From Tridacna crocea (taxonomy: Eukaryota > Mollusca > Bivalvia > Cardiida > Cardiidae), in contig OX031060.1 in NCBI GenBank assembly GCA_943736015.1, positions 3,554,001 to 3,618,000 of the forward strand: a DNA stretch of 64,000 bases, read 5' to 3'. Positions 12,501-27,500 of this stretch are shown piece after piece. Position 1 is the stretch's first letter; each line of letters starts with the position of its first letter. The notes beneath the pieces are model-generated. The model was not told the DNA's origin, did not search any database, and was given only the letters and a program-made list of their open reading frames with translations. The position numbers were made by a program, and so were the translations under genes.

Positions 12501-15500
12501 AGTCCGTAGCATAGAGCTCTTTAGAATAGGGGGTTGCTTGTCTGATTTCTGGCTCGGCCAAGGTCTTTCCAAGGATTGATGATAGTCATTCAACAGTATC
12601 CATCCTCAACACCACTGAACACTGTTTTGTTGATAGTTGTTTGTAAAAGCAGCCACAGGCTTGGAAAAGAATATTCTAAAGTCAAGTTTCAGTTTTTGAG
12701 TTGTGTTTATTTTGTCAGACACTTTTAATTTGTACAAGTTTAAAATTTTGTTGTTTGGTAAAGAGTTTATTAAATTTGGTTGCAATACTTATTTATTATT
12801 GCCAGTTTGACAGAGTTGTCTCTATTTTAGCAATCTTGTCTTACAGCACAGAGTGATATTATCGGTACAGAACCTAAACAAATTAATCAAGTTTTTTCTG
12901 ATTTGACAGCTCCAATTGCAGATTTTCTTGAAATACTTGACCTTATAAGCTTTATGTGGCCTCATTTAGGTTCTTGTCATGTTAATAATTTTTCAATGAA
13001 TGCTAGATCTATAATTTCATTAAAGAGAAATACTGTCACCAGAATTATTTACTAGTTGGTGGCACTGGCGCTGGATCTAAATTAAAATTGTTGCATATAG
13101 CCTTATAGGACAACCTATAACTATTTTGGATTAACCCTTTACCAAACGGCAAAATTCTAGACTGGTCCTAATTGAAAGCACCTGCAGATGACAAAATAGG
13201 CGTAACTCAAAAATTGAAATTTGTTTCCAGCAGCATTGAAAACATTGTGGGAAAAGGAGAAAATGCTGGTTACCAGCATTTTCTCCTTTTCCCACAGTGT
13301 TTTCAAAAGGCTTCTATCTCAGGGTCATGAAAACCAGGGATTGTTTGGTAAAGGGTTAAGAGATCAAATGCTAGTGATCAGCCGCTTCAAGAAAGGCTAT
13401 ATGAGAAACGATATTTCTTTAACCCTTTAACAAACGACAATATTATAGACTTGTCCAAATTGAAAGCATTTGCAGACGACAAAATAAAAGTGACTGAAAA
13501 TTTGAAATTTGTTTTGCAAAGGGTAGAAAACATTGTGGGAAAAGGAGAAAATGCTGGTTACCAGCATTTTCTCCCTTTTCTACAATGTTTTCTAAAAGCT
13601 CCTTTCTCCGGGGTGTCAAAAGTAGGGATTGTGTGGTAATGGTTTAATCATTTGAAAGACAAAACAAACATATTACATGATCATAGGTGGATTCGTACAT
13701 ATCACTTGCAATGCAGGAAATTCTTGATCGGTTTGGAGGAATTCTAGTATATGTATCATTTAACAGACCGCACAATTTGCAAATCAACCAGATTGAAAGA
13801 ATTTGCAGACGACTATTTAAATGTAGCTTATTTGGTGTTTTAATCATGCATTAGAAAGGGTAGAAAACATAGTAGAAAAAGGAGAAAATGTTGGGTTACC
13901 ATGATTTCACCTTTTCCTAGCATTTACAATAGCCTTCTTTCTCATTTGTTTCTACTGGGGATTGAGCTGGGGATTGCATTGCAGAGTTAGGCCTATAATC
14001 ATATACTTGACCTACTATTGTATATAGGTCTAAATGGGCACTCAGAAATATTTAAGTAGTGAAAGACTTACTAATTTCATTATTAACCCTTTACCAAACG
14101 ACAAAATTTTAGACTGGTCCAAATTGGAAGCACTTGCAGACGACAAAATAAATGTAACTCAAAAACAAATTTTTTTCCAGCAGGGCAGAAAACATTGTGG
14201 GAAAAGGAGAAAATGCTGGTTACCAGCATTTTCTCCTTTTCTCACAATGTTTTCAAAAGGCTTCTATTTCAGGGTCATAAGAACCAGGGATTGTTTGGTA
14301 AAAGGTTAATGCAAAGCTGCAGATCTAGCTATATATTGATCATACATTACTCAATGTCATGAAATACCCAGGTAATGGCACAATCAAAGACCGAGTCGCA
14401 GTGTTCATGTTCATTGACTTAGTCTCGGTTTTAACCAATAAAAAATTTGGCAACTAAACATGTTTGGCCTGTGCAAACATAGATGATGTGACATGATATC
14501 ATTCCTTTGATTTTTTTCAAGATCTGGTTTGGTATATCAGAGCTCCAGATAAGAAGGAGCGATGGAATTTCTCAATCCATTATTTCACTTTCAAACCCTA
14601 TGTTGTGCGTACTCACAAGAATCGTCTCAATGAGACAATTTTAATGAGTACCCATAACATGAGGTTTAGTAGAGAATTATTAAATTTTCAATTTTGAAAT
14701 CAAAATCATGCCCTCTATCTGGAACTCTGGTATATTTGATATCGGAAACTTTTTTCAGGGGTATGTTGTATGTCCCTCGGAGAAAAGGTTTATGTTACTG
14801 TTCACTTTCCTGAAAAAGAACAGAAAGAAAAAAATGATGGTGTTTATGAGCTCCTGTGCAGCAGTGAAGTTTTTCCATGAGCTTCTGAACTACATAGATT
14901 TACCTGTCATGTCTATTCATGTAAGTATCCTTTATATTCTTAATGAGCTTTTGGACTACAAAGATTCACCAGTCTGCCTTGTAGCTCAGTCTGTAGCGTA
15001 CACAACTTCACTCTTTACCACACAATCCCGACTTTTAACGACCCTTAGAAAGAAGCCTTTTGAAAGCATTGCAGACCAAAGAGAAAATGCTGGTAACCAG
15101 CAATTTCTTCTTTTCCCACAATGTTTTCTACCCTACCCAAAGCAGATTTCAATTTTTCAGTCACATTAATTTTGTGGTCTGCAAATGATTTCATTTTGGA
15201 CCACTCTGTAATTTTGTTGTTCAGTAAAGAGTTAAAGCTAAGAGCTCATCTGTTTAGATCCCTATCTTGTTGAATTTCTTCTAATGGATTGATGGTAGTC
15301 ATCATGATCAGATTGATTTCTCTATCAGAGCTCATCATTGTTTCAACAATGGTTATATGGGAAAGCTGTCAGTAGCTTGGGAAGAGTATTATGGGATATA
15401 CCAGTCAAAGAAATGGTGGGAAAGCACTGACAGGTACATTAGACATCAGATTATTACTGAAATAAGGTTGAAAGCTGCACTTAACACCAAACAAACAAAG

Positions 15501-18500
15501 AAACAAAGACCTACCTTTCATTTTCATACATGTAAATCACCTTTCTATTTGCAGTTGCTCCATGGGCTTCTAAGCTTCTTGTATATTGATTTACCTGCCC
15601 ATATGTATTGGGCATTATATTTTTCTGCCTTTAGTGGAATGCCACCTTCTGACTTAACCCCAATTGATCCCTATGCTACTCTGTCACTATTGCATATCAG
15701 CAGCGTATGCAACAAAATTTCTTTACGAAGGTCAGTTGCCAATAACTGAGGCGTATTTGTTGAAAATTAAAGACACAGCATATGTCTGACGTTTTTCTTG
15801 TGTTCCTATGGCATGTCTGTTTTCATATGGAGTTTGAGAGACATAAAGTATGATGTACCGAGGTGCAAGCATGGTGTATGATGCGTTGCTATGGTGTTTC
15901 TGTTCCCATGCATAACTATAATTCGCTGTTACTGTGTAAGTGTAATGTAAGCTTCACATATTTGAGTGTGGACTTACAAAATGTGGCATCTCCACATAAA
16001 AAGAGATTGCGCCTCTTGCCAAAGTGTATTAGCTACAAAAGTTGACATTTCTGTGGTGTTGTCAGGGCGTTCCTTTCTTATCGCGATAATCCTTTCAAAT
16101 GCATGCCGATACACAATAGTGCAAAAGCATCTTTAGATTTTGCTGAATCCGGAAATAATAAACAGAAAAAGGGAGTATAGGGTGAATTTGATGTTCACAG
16201 TCTACTTAGTACCCAAAAATGAAAGCACATGTTGCAGAAGTTTTTATGCAACAAATATATTGATGGTATATCACTGTCTAGACAAGGGACACACTACCGG
16301 CAATTTATGTCAAAAGACACCTTATATATTGTGTGTGGAAAACTGGCAAACTGTGACAAAGTGGTAACCTGTTTCAGATCTTAGTATTAGATTTTTAAGA
16401 GAGATACTACAGTTACCAGTTTAATCTTATATCATAATTTACAAGGCGGAAATGAGATAAATCAAGAAGGACATGAGGATATATAATTAGATTCAAGCAT
16501 GTGATTTGCTTTAATAAGATTTAGGCCTTTGAGGTAGATTTCTTTCGTTCACTGTCTAAGAGAAAATGTGGGGAAATGTTGTGCACTGAACACTGAATCT
16601 TTGTAAATGAGTAAAATGGTCTCCACCCACCTTTTCCCTCTTGTTCTTTCTCCCACTCCCACTTTCCATTGGTCTGTGTCATCGGGTTGGGAAAAAATGA
16701 AAAAGTACAGTTGGGAGGCGGAATGTCTTTGGCAAAGACACTTCAGAGCCTCAACCAGTGAAACCCCGAAAAATACATATGTGAGCTGTGGCCATGATAT
16801 TATTGAAATGATTTTAGAGCTGTATAAAGCACCATTCAATATTATAACTGGTGCCCATATGATGCTTGCATTTTACCCTCTTAATTCTTTACCAAACCAC
16901 AAAATTTTAGACTAATCCAAATTGAAAGTGTATGCAGACGACATAATGAATGTTACAGAAGAATTGAAATTTGTTTTAGGAAGGGAAGAAAACATTGTGT
17001 GGAAAAAGGAATAAATGCTGGTTACCAGCATTTCTCCTTTTACCACAATGTTTATGAAAGGCTTCTGACTCCGGGTCGTAAAAAACCAGGGATTGTTTGT
17101 TAAAGGGTTAACTCTTAACCAAACAACAGAATTTTAGACTGTTCCATATTGTAAGCATTTTAGACGACAAAATGAAATTGAATCAAAATTTGAAATTTGT
17201 ATCGAGAATGGTAGAAAACATTATGGGAAAAGGAGAAAACGCTGGTTTCCAGCATTTTCTCCTTTTTCCACAATGTTTTTAAAAGGCTTCTTTCTCAGGG
17301 TTGTCTAAAGTCGGCATAATGTGGTAAATGGTTAAATTTGTGTAAGAGACAACGCAGTATCTTGAATTATTTTAGTTTGTTTGATCTTAGCCAAATTAAA
17401 AAAAATTATAGAGTGGTCTAAATTGAAAACATTTGCAGACAACAAATCAAGTGTGATTAGAAAGCTGAAATTCGCCTTTGAATGGATAGAAACCAAAACT
17501 ATTGTGAAAGATAAAAAGGAACAATGCTCCTTTGACATGCAGAAGATCTACATATCACAAAATTTTGACCCAGGCCAGCCTGTGCAGATTGTACAGGCTG
17601 ATATGGGTAAATGGTACCTTTTGCACTTGTATTTAACCCTATACCAAACAATCCAAAATTTTAAAGACCTTGAAGAAAAAGGGCCTTTGAAAATATTGTG
17701 GGAATGGGAGAAAATACTGTTTACCAGCATTTTCTCCTTTTCCTCTCATGTTTTCAAAAGGCTTCTTTCTCAGTCATTAAAACTTGGGATTATATGGTAA
17801 AGACTTAAGTATACCTTTAAAAGAGTGGAAAAGGCTGTTGAAATAGGAGAAAACGCTGTTTGTCAACATTTTCTTGTCTTTTAAACCCTTCCTCTTCTTT
17901 ATCAAACCTCAGGTTTGGTGAAACCTTACAAGCAGGACCCAACTTTAAAAACGCTTAGAAGAATAACTTTTGAAAAATATTCAGGTTAAAGGAAAAAAAA
18001 AAGTTAATGCTTGTGACCAGTTCCTCCCATTTCCACAATGTTTTTCTTCCCTTTAAACAACAGATCACATAAGCAGGATTTAAGCTCTTCAAATGCTTTC
18101 ATTGTGCACAATTGAAAAATTTGATTGTCCGACAAAGAGTTAAGTCTGTACCACAGAATCCCGAGTATTAACGACCCTGGGAAAGAAGTCTTTTGAAAAC
18201 ATTATAGGAAAAGAAGAAAATGCTGGTTACCAACATTTGCTCCTTTTTCCACAATGTTTTCTACCCTGGCACATACAGAAATAGTTATTTTAGCCACATA
18301 CAGAAATTGTTATTTTAGCTACATTCAATCTATCGTCTGCTAATGCTTTGATGGCAAAGAGTTAAGAGAAGGATCTAGATTTCGGCATTTCTTGGTTTTC
18401 CCACAACGTCTTCTACCCTACCAAAGTGATTCCAATTTCTTTCTGCCACACTTGATACAACCTCTGTAAAGATTTGAATATGGACCAAAAATTCTTGTTG

Positions 18501-21500
18501 TCAAAAGGTAGCGTGATAACTGATTGTAAATCAGAAGTATAATTGATAGATTGGTATCTGTTAAAATCAGGGCTTATCAGCTCAGCTAGGTAAGAATGCC
18601 TGTTTATTGATGAATTGTTTAACCCTTTACTTCCATAGATACTCATTTTTATGCATTGCTTGTAGGAGCCTTTGGAAAACTTCGTGGCAAATGGTGAAAT
18701 TGCTCGTGACGAGCAATTTCACCTTTTGTCACAATGTTTTCTATGCTATCAAAGGGTGTACTATACACATAAAAAACGGCTTCCTCCTTGCTGTTATTTA
18801 GGGTCAATTAGAGATACATATAGAAATACCTGATGGTGTAAAGGGTTAATAGTTTGTTTAACCCATTACCACAAAATCCCTACTTTTGACGACCCTGAGA
18901 AAGATGCCTGTAGAAAACATTGTGGGAAAAGGAGAAAATGCTGGTAACCAGCATTTTCTCCTTTTTCCCCATGATGTTTTCTACTCTTCACAAAACAAAT
19001 TTCAAATTTTCAGTCACTTTTATTTTGTCGTCTGCAAATGCTTTCAATTTGGACAAGCCTAAAATATTGTCGTTAGGTAATGAGTTAAGATGCATGATAG
19101 TACAAATTACGATGTATTTAGCATTCATGCCCACAGGGTATTAGATAAAAGACTGCAAAATTGGAACATTTTTTTTTTTCATGCGTTCATAGCGTTTTTT
19201 TGTTGCCTGCATCTACCAGGAATGAGGCTTTTATGAAAAGTATCATTAATACAGTTTTGTGGTTTAATTATATTCACATGACTGTATGTGCAAGTCAGTA
19301 TAAGACAGAAATTTATCAACTGCAGAAGTAAAACTTTTACTAAACAAGATATCTTGGACTAGTCCAAATATTAAGCATTAGCAGACAACAAGTTATATGT
19401 GGCCCAAATGATGTGATAAAAAAGAACCCGATAGGGTGAGAAATATTTTGTAAAACAAAGATATTGCTGGTTACCAGCAATTCCTCATCTTCCATTAATG
19501 TTTTCCCAAGCCTTGTATTACAGCATCATGAAATTTAGGGCTCTTGACAGAGGGTTAAGAGGTCACATTCACCATTTGCGGTTAAATTCTGGTTCAAATT
19601 TTTAAGACTTGCAACATTCTGTTTCAACCTATAGTATAGATTGTCTAAGGAGTAGTTAACCCATTGCCACACAATCCCTACTTTTGATGCCCCTGAGAAA
19701 GAAGCCTTTTGAAAACACTGTGGGAAAAGGAGAAAATGCTGGTAACCAGTATTTTCTCCTTTTCCCACAGTGTTTTCTACCCTTCCAGGAACAAATTTCT
19801 ATTTTTTTAGTCACCTTTATTTTGTCCTCTGCAAATGCTTTCAATTCGGACCAGTCTAAAATTTTCTTGTGTTGTAAAGAGTTAACAGAATGAAATAAAA
19901 GATGGTTGCTGTAGAAAGTCACATGTATCATACCCACCAACCATCCTAAGTTTAATTTTTAACTGACCTGGGCAAAATCCAGAAAGAGCTATTGCACTAA
20001 CCCTTTGCTTTAGCAACCATGGTTTTTGCCTTTGTCCACAATGTTTTGTATCTTTCCAAAACAAATTTCAGATTTTTTAGTCACATTTATTTTGTTGTCT
20101 GCAAATGCTTTCAATTTTGCACCAGTCTAAAATTTTGGTTTTTTTTGTAAAGAGTTAAGTTGTTAAACTCTTTACTACACAAAAAAAGCAGGCTTGCCCA
20201 ATGTCTATTGAAAGCATTTGCAGATATCAAAATAGACATTATTAAGAAATCAGAATTAAAATTTTGTTTTGAGCAGGGTAGATGACATTGCGGGAAAAGG
20301 AGAAAGTGCTGGTTACCAGCATTTTCTTTTTTACCCACCATGTTTTTAACTCTTTACCAAACAATCCCTGGTTTTTACGACCGTATTTGGGCATATATGC
20401 ACTGCTCTGCAAAAACTCTTGTTTCCTTGGTTTTTACAACCCCGAGATGGAAGCCTTTTGAAACATTGTGGGAAACGCTAGCATTTTCTCCTTTTCCCAC
20501 AATTTTTTCTACTCTTTTAAAGTCAACTTTCAATTTTTTCTTCACATTTATTATGTCGCCTTTAAATGCTTTCAATCTAGACAATGCTTTCAATCCCAGG
20601 AGAGGAACTTTATAAGCTAGTAGCTTTCGTTCCAATCCTTTTCACGTAACTTTACCTACCAGAACAGTATCATGTATGTAAATATTATATTGAATAAAAT
20701 ATGTTTAAACTAATCTAGACAAGTCTAAAATTTTGTTGTTTGGTAAAGAGTTAATAACTAGTCTTAAAAACCAAGGATTGTTTGATAAAGGTTATTGAAG
20801 GATTAGCATTTTTTTCTTAATTTTGACAATTTAGTTAAGCAGCTCATGGCTGCTGAAGAACATTGTAAGGAGTATTGATAAGAAAATAGCAAGGAAGGCA
20901 GGGATAGGTATGATATAACTGAAATAATAAAGAAAAAAAATTCATTATGTCAGCAAACAAACAATAACAAGCATAACTAAGAAGAAGAGTTATTAGTACT
21001 TTATTGTATTTTATAACCTGTAATCTGGTTATAAATTCATCAGTAATAGTGAAAAAACAGGAAGATATTGTTGTTATTTCAGCATTCTAATGTGTTGCCA
21101 ATAACCATGGATTTATTGGGATAGGGAACTTGGCCCTTTACTTACCAATTCTGTGTTTTTTAGGAAGACCACTTTTTTTTAACCCATTGCCACACAATCC
21201 CTACTTTTGACGACCCTGAGAAAGAAGCCTTTGGAAAAAAAATTGTGGATAAAGGAGAGAATGCCGGTAACCAGCATTTTCTCCCTTTCCCACAATTTTT
21301 TCTACCCTTCACAAAACAATTTCAAATTTACAGTCACTTTTATTTTGTTGTCTGCAAAAGTTTTAGATTTTGACAATCCTAAAATTTTATTGTTTGGTAA
21401 TGAGTTAAAACATAGTTAGAAAAGGAGAAAATACTGATTATCACTGATTTTGTGCTCTTTCCACAATGTTTTCTATACTATACAAGAAAACTGTTGACAA

Positions 21501-24500
21501 CATTTAGGACAGACAAGAAAACTCAGGTAAGCAGAAAAAGATACAAGATTTTCTCCTTTTTCGACAATGTTTTTGACATTTTCGAAGAAAAAATCTCACA
21601 AGTTTTGCCACATTAAATATTTTGTATGCAAAATTTTGTTGTTTTGTAAAATGTTTTCTTTTGTTGAAGAAAAGGGGAAAGGAAGGTTTACTATTATTTC
21701 ACCCTTTAGCATACAATCCAGAATGAAGATGACCTTGAGTACCTATAGAGTTCCAAATAACAGTGAGTGATGGTATCCGAAATCATTTATTTCTCTTCCA
21801 AACCCTATGTTATGGGCACTCATAAGAATCATCTTGATGAGATGATTATAATCAGTACATAAGTTTAACTCATTACCACACAAGAAAATTTTGGACTGGT
21901 CCAAATTGAAAGCATTTGCAGACGACAAAATAAAGGTGACTGAAAAATAGAAATTTGTTCTGGGAAGGGTAGAAAACACTGTGGGAAAAGGAGAAAATGC
22001 TGGTTACCAGCATTTTCTCCTTTTCCCACATTGTTTTCAAAAGGCTTCTTTCTCAGGGGCGTCAAAAGTAGGGATTGAGTGGTAATGGGTTGAGAATAAT
22101 TAATATTTTCAATTTTGAAATCAAAATCATTTGCTCTATCTGGAGCTCTGGTCTTTTGAAAGAAAGTTGTGTCAGTACTGCTGTGAGAAAGCAAGGAAAC
22201 ACATGTTTTTGTAACTGACTGCCATGATAACACAGAACCTGTTAATCCTTTGGCTGCTAATCGCGACTCACTGACCTTTAACGGGCAGTGTAGATCAAGA
22301 TCAGACTGCACAAACGTGCAGTCTGATCTTTGATCTACACTGTCCGCAAAGGAGATATTTCTCCCATAAAAATTAATTTTGAAATAGCAACTCTTGAGTT
22401 TCTACTCTCCACTTTAAGATATCATTGAACTAACACAGCAGGATAAGGGTTAAAAATCCATAAACAACAAAGCGTTGGACTGGACAAAATTCAAAGCATA
22501 TGCAGACAATAAATTAAATCTTGTTAACCCTTTACCAAACGACAAAATTTTAGACTGGTCCAAATTGAAGGCACTAGCAGATGACAAAATAAATGTTACT
22601 CAAACATAGAATTTTTTTTCCAGCCTGGTAGAAAACATTGTGGGAAAAGGAGAAAATGCTGGTTACCAGCATTTTCTCCTTTTCCAACAATGTTTTCAAA
22701 AGGGTTCTATCTCAGGGTCGTAAAAACCAGGGATTGTTTGGTAAAGGGTTAATATGATGATTTCTGACTTTGATAGGGTTGAAAATATTGTGGGATAAGG
22801 AAAAAATGCTGGTTAGCAGCATTTTCTGCTTTTGCCACAATGCTTTCTATAGGGTTATTTCTGAGCTTCGTCAAAAGTCAGGATTGTGTGGTAAAGAGTT
22901 AAACTGCAATACAAGTCAAACCAATCTCAATCTGGCCAAGTGTGAAATTTTGTCGTAAGGTAAAAAAATTGATAATGAAGACCTAGTAGTAAGTACATCA
23001 CGATCTTGAAAGAGAGATCTTGAAAATATATTGGAAAAGGGCATTTTTTCCTCCCACAATCTCCTGTTTCCCTTCACAGACCAAATCTCAACTTTTGAGC
23101 TATGGTTAAAGTGCCCTCTGCTAATGCTATCAATTTGGATACGTCAAAAATTTTGCTGTTTGGTAAATTTGTTAAATATTCTGAGGTGCAGGTTGTGGGT
23201 TCAATCCCTGGCTTGGCCAATTTATTTCTTAGGAACGATGATAGTCATTACGACAGAATTCATTCTTCCCTCGTCACTGACCATTTTTTTGAGGATGGAT
23301 ATGTGGGAAAGCAGCCAGTGGCTTGGAAAGGAAATTATGCAGAGTAAACTCCAGGAAAACATGGTTGGGTGTACTGGCAGCAGTGATATAATTGAAATAA
23401 TGTTGAAAAACAGCATTGACCCTTTACCAAACTATCCCTGGTTTGTACGACTCTGAGATAGGAGCCTTTTGAAAACATTGTGGGAAAAGGAGAAAATGCT
23501 GGTTACCAGCATTTTCTCCTTTTCCCACAATATTTTCTACCCTACTGGTAATGAATTTCAATTTATGAGTTAAGTTTATTGTGTCGTCTGCAAATGCTTT
23601 CAAGTTTGACCAGTTTGAAATTTTGTCGTTTGGTAAAGAGTTAACTTGTTACCAAACGACAATATCTTAGGCTTGTCTAGACTGGTGTCAGTCCGTTAAA
23701 TAGAGCCTTTTCATTAAAACAAAATCATCAAGTAAAACTGCAAAACGAAATCTCTGAGTTCTCAATGTTCTGATGTCTGTATTTCAGAAGAAGGGCAAGT
23801 AATAACACATATTTCTGTGAGTTGATGTAGTTGTGTACCTTGTTTATCAGAATGACTTAAATGCAGGGCCTGAATGCCAGGCTAAGGCTTGTCCAAATCG
23901 AAAGTATTTGCAGAAGACAAAAGTGACTGAAAATTTGAAATTTGTTTTGTATAGGGTAGAAAACATTATGGGAAAAGGAGAAAATACTGGTTACAAAATG
24001 CTGCTTAGCAGCATTTTCTCCTTTTCCCACAATGTTTTCCAAAGGCCTCTTTCTCAGGGTCGTCAAAAGTAGGGATTGTGTGGTAATTGGTTAAACACCA
24101 TACAACTATACAATTAAATATTCCGAGGAAGAAAAGGGTGAAATAAGATTTATTTAGGGACAGAAAGCAATGGGATGTTTGTAGATGTCAGAAGATTGTT
24201 GTTTCCTTTGAATAACAGTAAATTCTGTTGTCAGACAACAGTAATGGACATGACAAGAGTATAAACAACACGGTAAAAATAACCCAAACTGCCATGGTTA
24301 TGAATACTGTGATTATTTTTGCCAAGGTATTTGGTATACTGATACCCTGCACTGCCAATGAGCCGTTTCCCTCCTTTTATCAGTAGGTATCCATAGAAAG
24401 TGATTCTCCACAGCAAAATCAAATGGGGTAGCCGTGAATATCTTTAAATCTTTACCAAACGACAAAATCACTGACTTGTCCAAATTGAAAGCATCTGCAG

Positions 24501-27500
24501 ACAACAAATTAGATGATGCACAGACTGTTTTTTTTTTTTCTATGAACTGCTAGAAAGCATTATAGAAAAAGGAGAAAATGCTGGTTATCAGCATTTTCTC
24601 CTTTCCCATGATGTTTTCAAATGGTTTTTTTTCTTTGGGGTCTTATAAACCTGGAATTGTTTGGTAGAGGGTCAAGATGGAACTGTTAGTCTTTACCACA
24701 CCTGAGTTTTTAACAGGCCTAAGGAAGAAGGCTTTTGGAAAATTGGTATCAACTCTTTACCAAACGACAGAATTTTAGACTGGTCCAAATTGAAAGCATT
24801 TGCAGACTACAAAATAAAGGTGACTGAAAAATTGAAATTTGTTCTGGAAAGCGTAGAAAACACTGTGGGAAAAGGAGAAAATGCTGGTTACCAGCATTTT
24901 CTCCTTTTCCCACAGTGTTTTCAAAAAGCCTCTTTCTCAGGGGGTGTCAAAAGTAGGGATTGTGTGGTAATGGGTTAAAGGAGAAAATGCTTTTTCATGA
25001 AGGTCATTAAAACTCAGGATTGTGTGGTAAAGGGTTATATCTTGTTCACAGGACGAAATTTTAGACGGTTCAAAATTGGTAACATTTCCAAAGGACAAAG
25101 TAAATCTGACACAAGTTATTGGATATGTTGGTACAGGCATTTTCTCCTTTTCCTGCAATGTTTTCAATGGGCTTTATCATCAGGGTCTTGCAAATTCGGG
25201 ATAGTATGGTAGAGTGTTAAGGGGTGCTAACAGATTCGGCTGGGTGAAGTAATTGTAACCTTGTAGAGCTATTTGCAAACATGGTTCTGACATTTGTTTC
25301 AATGTGCAAAACTCATTAACTGCCTGTGATGGTTGAAAAAAAGCGATTACCGATCCCACAATGCACCAGTTTAGTCACATGTCTTTCATTCCACTTTGAA
25401 AAGTGATATTCCACCTTGGAAGTAAGTCAGGTTTTGTTCCACAAAGGTAAACGAGGGCACAAGGTATTGTACTTCAAATGAATGGCTTGAGAAATGCAGG
25501 GGAAAAATACTTTTTAACCCATTACCAAACGACAATATTTTGGACTGGCCCAAATTGAAAGCATTTGCAGATGACAAAATAAAAATGACTGAAAATTTGA
25601 AATTTCTTTTGTGAAGGGTAGAAAACATTGTGGGAAAAGGAGAAAATGCTGGTTACCAGCATTTTCTCCTTTTCCCACAATGTTTTCTAAAGGCTTCTTT
25701 CTCAGGGGCGTCAGAAGTAGGGACTGTGTGGTAATTGGTTAATCCTTTCTCATACGACAAAATTAAGACTCTTCTTGAGAGTTTTTGAGAGCGTCTGCAT
25801 TCTGCAGTCAATAAGTCTAAATGTGGTGCAACAGTGCAAATAAAATGAAGGTCTTTGAAAGGGTAGAAAACATTGTGGGGAAAGTAGAAAATGCTGATTA
25901 CCAGCATTTTCTACTTTCCTCACATTGTTTTTAAAAGGCTTTTACCTCAGAGTTGTTTAAACCTGGGAATTGTTTGGTAAAGGGTTAAACAGAAGCAAGA
26001 CATTTTTAGGACCTTGCACACTTTTGGCCAACAAAATGTTATAAATGTCAAAATTTGAAGCATTTACAGAAGACAAAATTAAAGTTCACTCAAATAACAG
26101 ACTTTACCTTCAATTGAATATTTACATAATGGGAAAAGGAAAAAAAAATTTTTTTTTTTGCCATACTGTTTTAAAAAGCCTTCTTCAAGGTCCCTTGACA
26201 CTATGGTCACATTGTGAAACTGCCGATTTTTAGACATCGGTGGATTCTTAAAGTTATATGCCGCCGGCCGATATTTTTTTACAAATCTGTGAGAGTGCTC
26301 ATAAATAACTGCCAGTAAAAGGCCGCCTGGCAGTGGTTCCAGGCGGCGCCAGGCAGTTTGTTAAGTTCGAGGGGTGTGGGGAGTCATCAGGGTGTTGGCA
26401 GGTGGCAGTTAGGCGACAGGCCGGCAGCCAGCAGATTTTACCTGCCACCACCTGGCGACCTGCCGGACACCGACCATTTACATCTGACACCAGCCGGAGA
26501 TCAGGCGTTTAAACTGTCACCGCAAGGCGCCCGCCCGATAATCTGATGGCGGCAGGCTGGTTTAAGGGGGATATATAAAGCTAGATTGCTCTCGTATCAC
26601 TTCAAAGTATCCATCATTATTATAAACCACAAGATAAACAGATCTAATTTCTAAGAAATTTTTCCTTCCAACAGGTTGCCCCCTAAAGGCAAGGGGCAGG
26701 GCAAAGCACCAGCACCAAAGCACAAGAGACCAGAGCCCAACCCAGCAATACGCAAGTCTCTGAATCGCTATGGTGTTGTAAGAATCACCATGACAACAAT
26801 TTTTTATTGTGAATAGCCTCAGATTTATGTTCAGGGGCCTGGGAGTCTGCACTCAGCAGATCGTCGTCCTGCCACCTACCAACACTGACAGTTGCTTTCC
26901 ATCTACTTTTCAATGTCCGCCCTGCCGCCGGCAGATATTTTGAAATCGCACGGTGGCATGTCGGTAGCATAATGGTAGCAGACCGAATGCTGGAGAGTGG
27001 CAGTTAGTTGCTACTGATTGCCGGCCAAAGATTGAAGGCCCTCGAACCCCGTGACAAATTTTAACTTTTTCTTAAAACTTCAGTGGCGTCCTTGAGGTGT
27101 CTAAAATGCCGCCTGCCGATTGTGCCTGCCATTGAGCTGCCACTGGCCGAATTTGAGTGAAAACTGGCAGTTACCACGCCGACAGGTGGCATTTACTGAT
27201 TTGTGACTGTACAATAAATTGGGAATTTCATGTAGAAGAGTTAATATGAAAAGGAAAATTTTAGAATTGTCCATATTGAAAGTGTTTAGTTTGCACATTG
27301 CAAATGATTGTGGTTTAAATGGTGAAAATGGCCTATTACCGGAAGACAAAATTTTAGGCTGATCCAGATTCAAATAAGTTGCAGACAACAATTCAAATTG
27401 AGTGTAAATTGAAAAATTTGTATCTGTTGGGGTAGAGAACACTGGAAAATGAAAAAAATGCTTGTGACAGGCAACTTTTCCTGTTCCTATGTGTTTTCTA

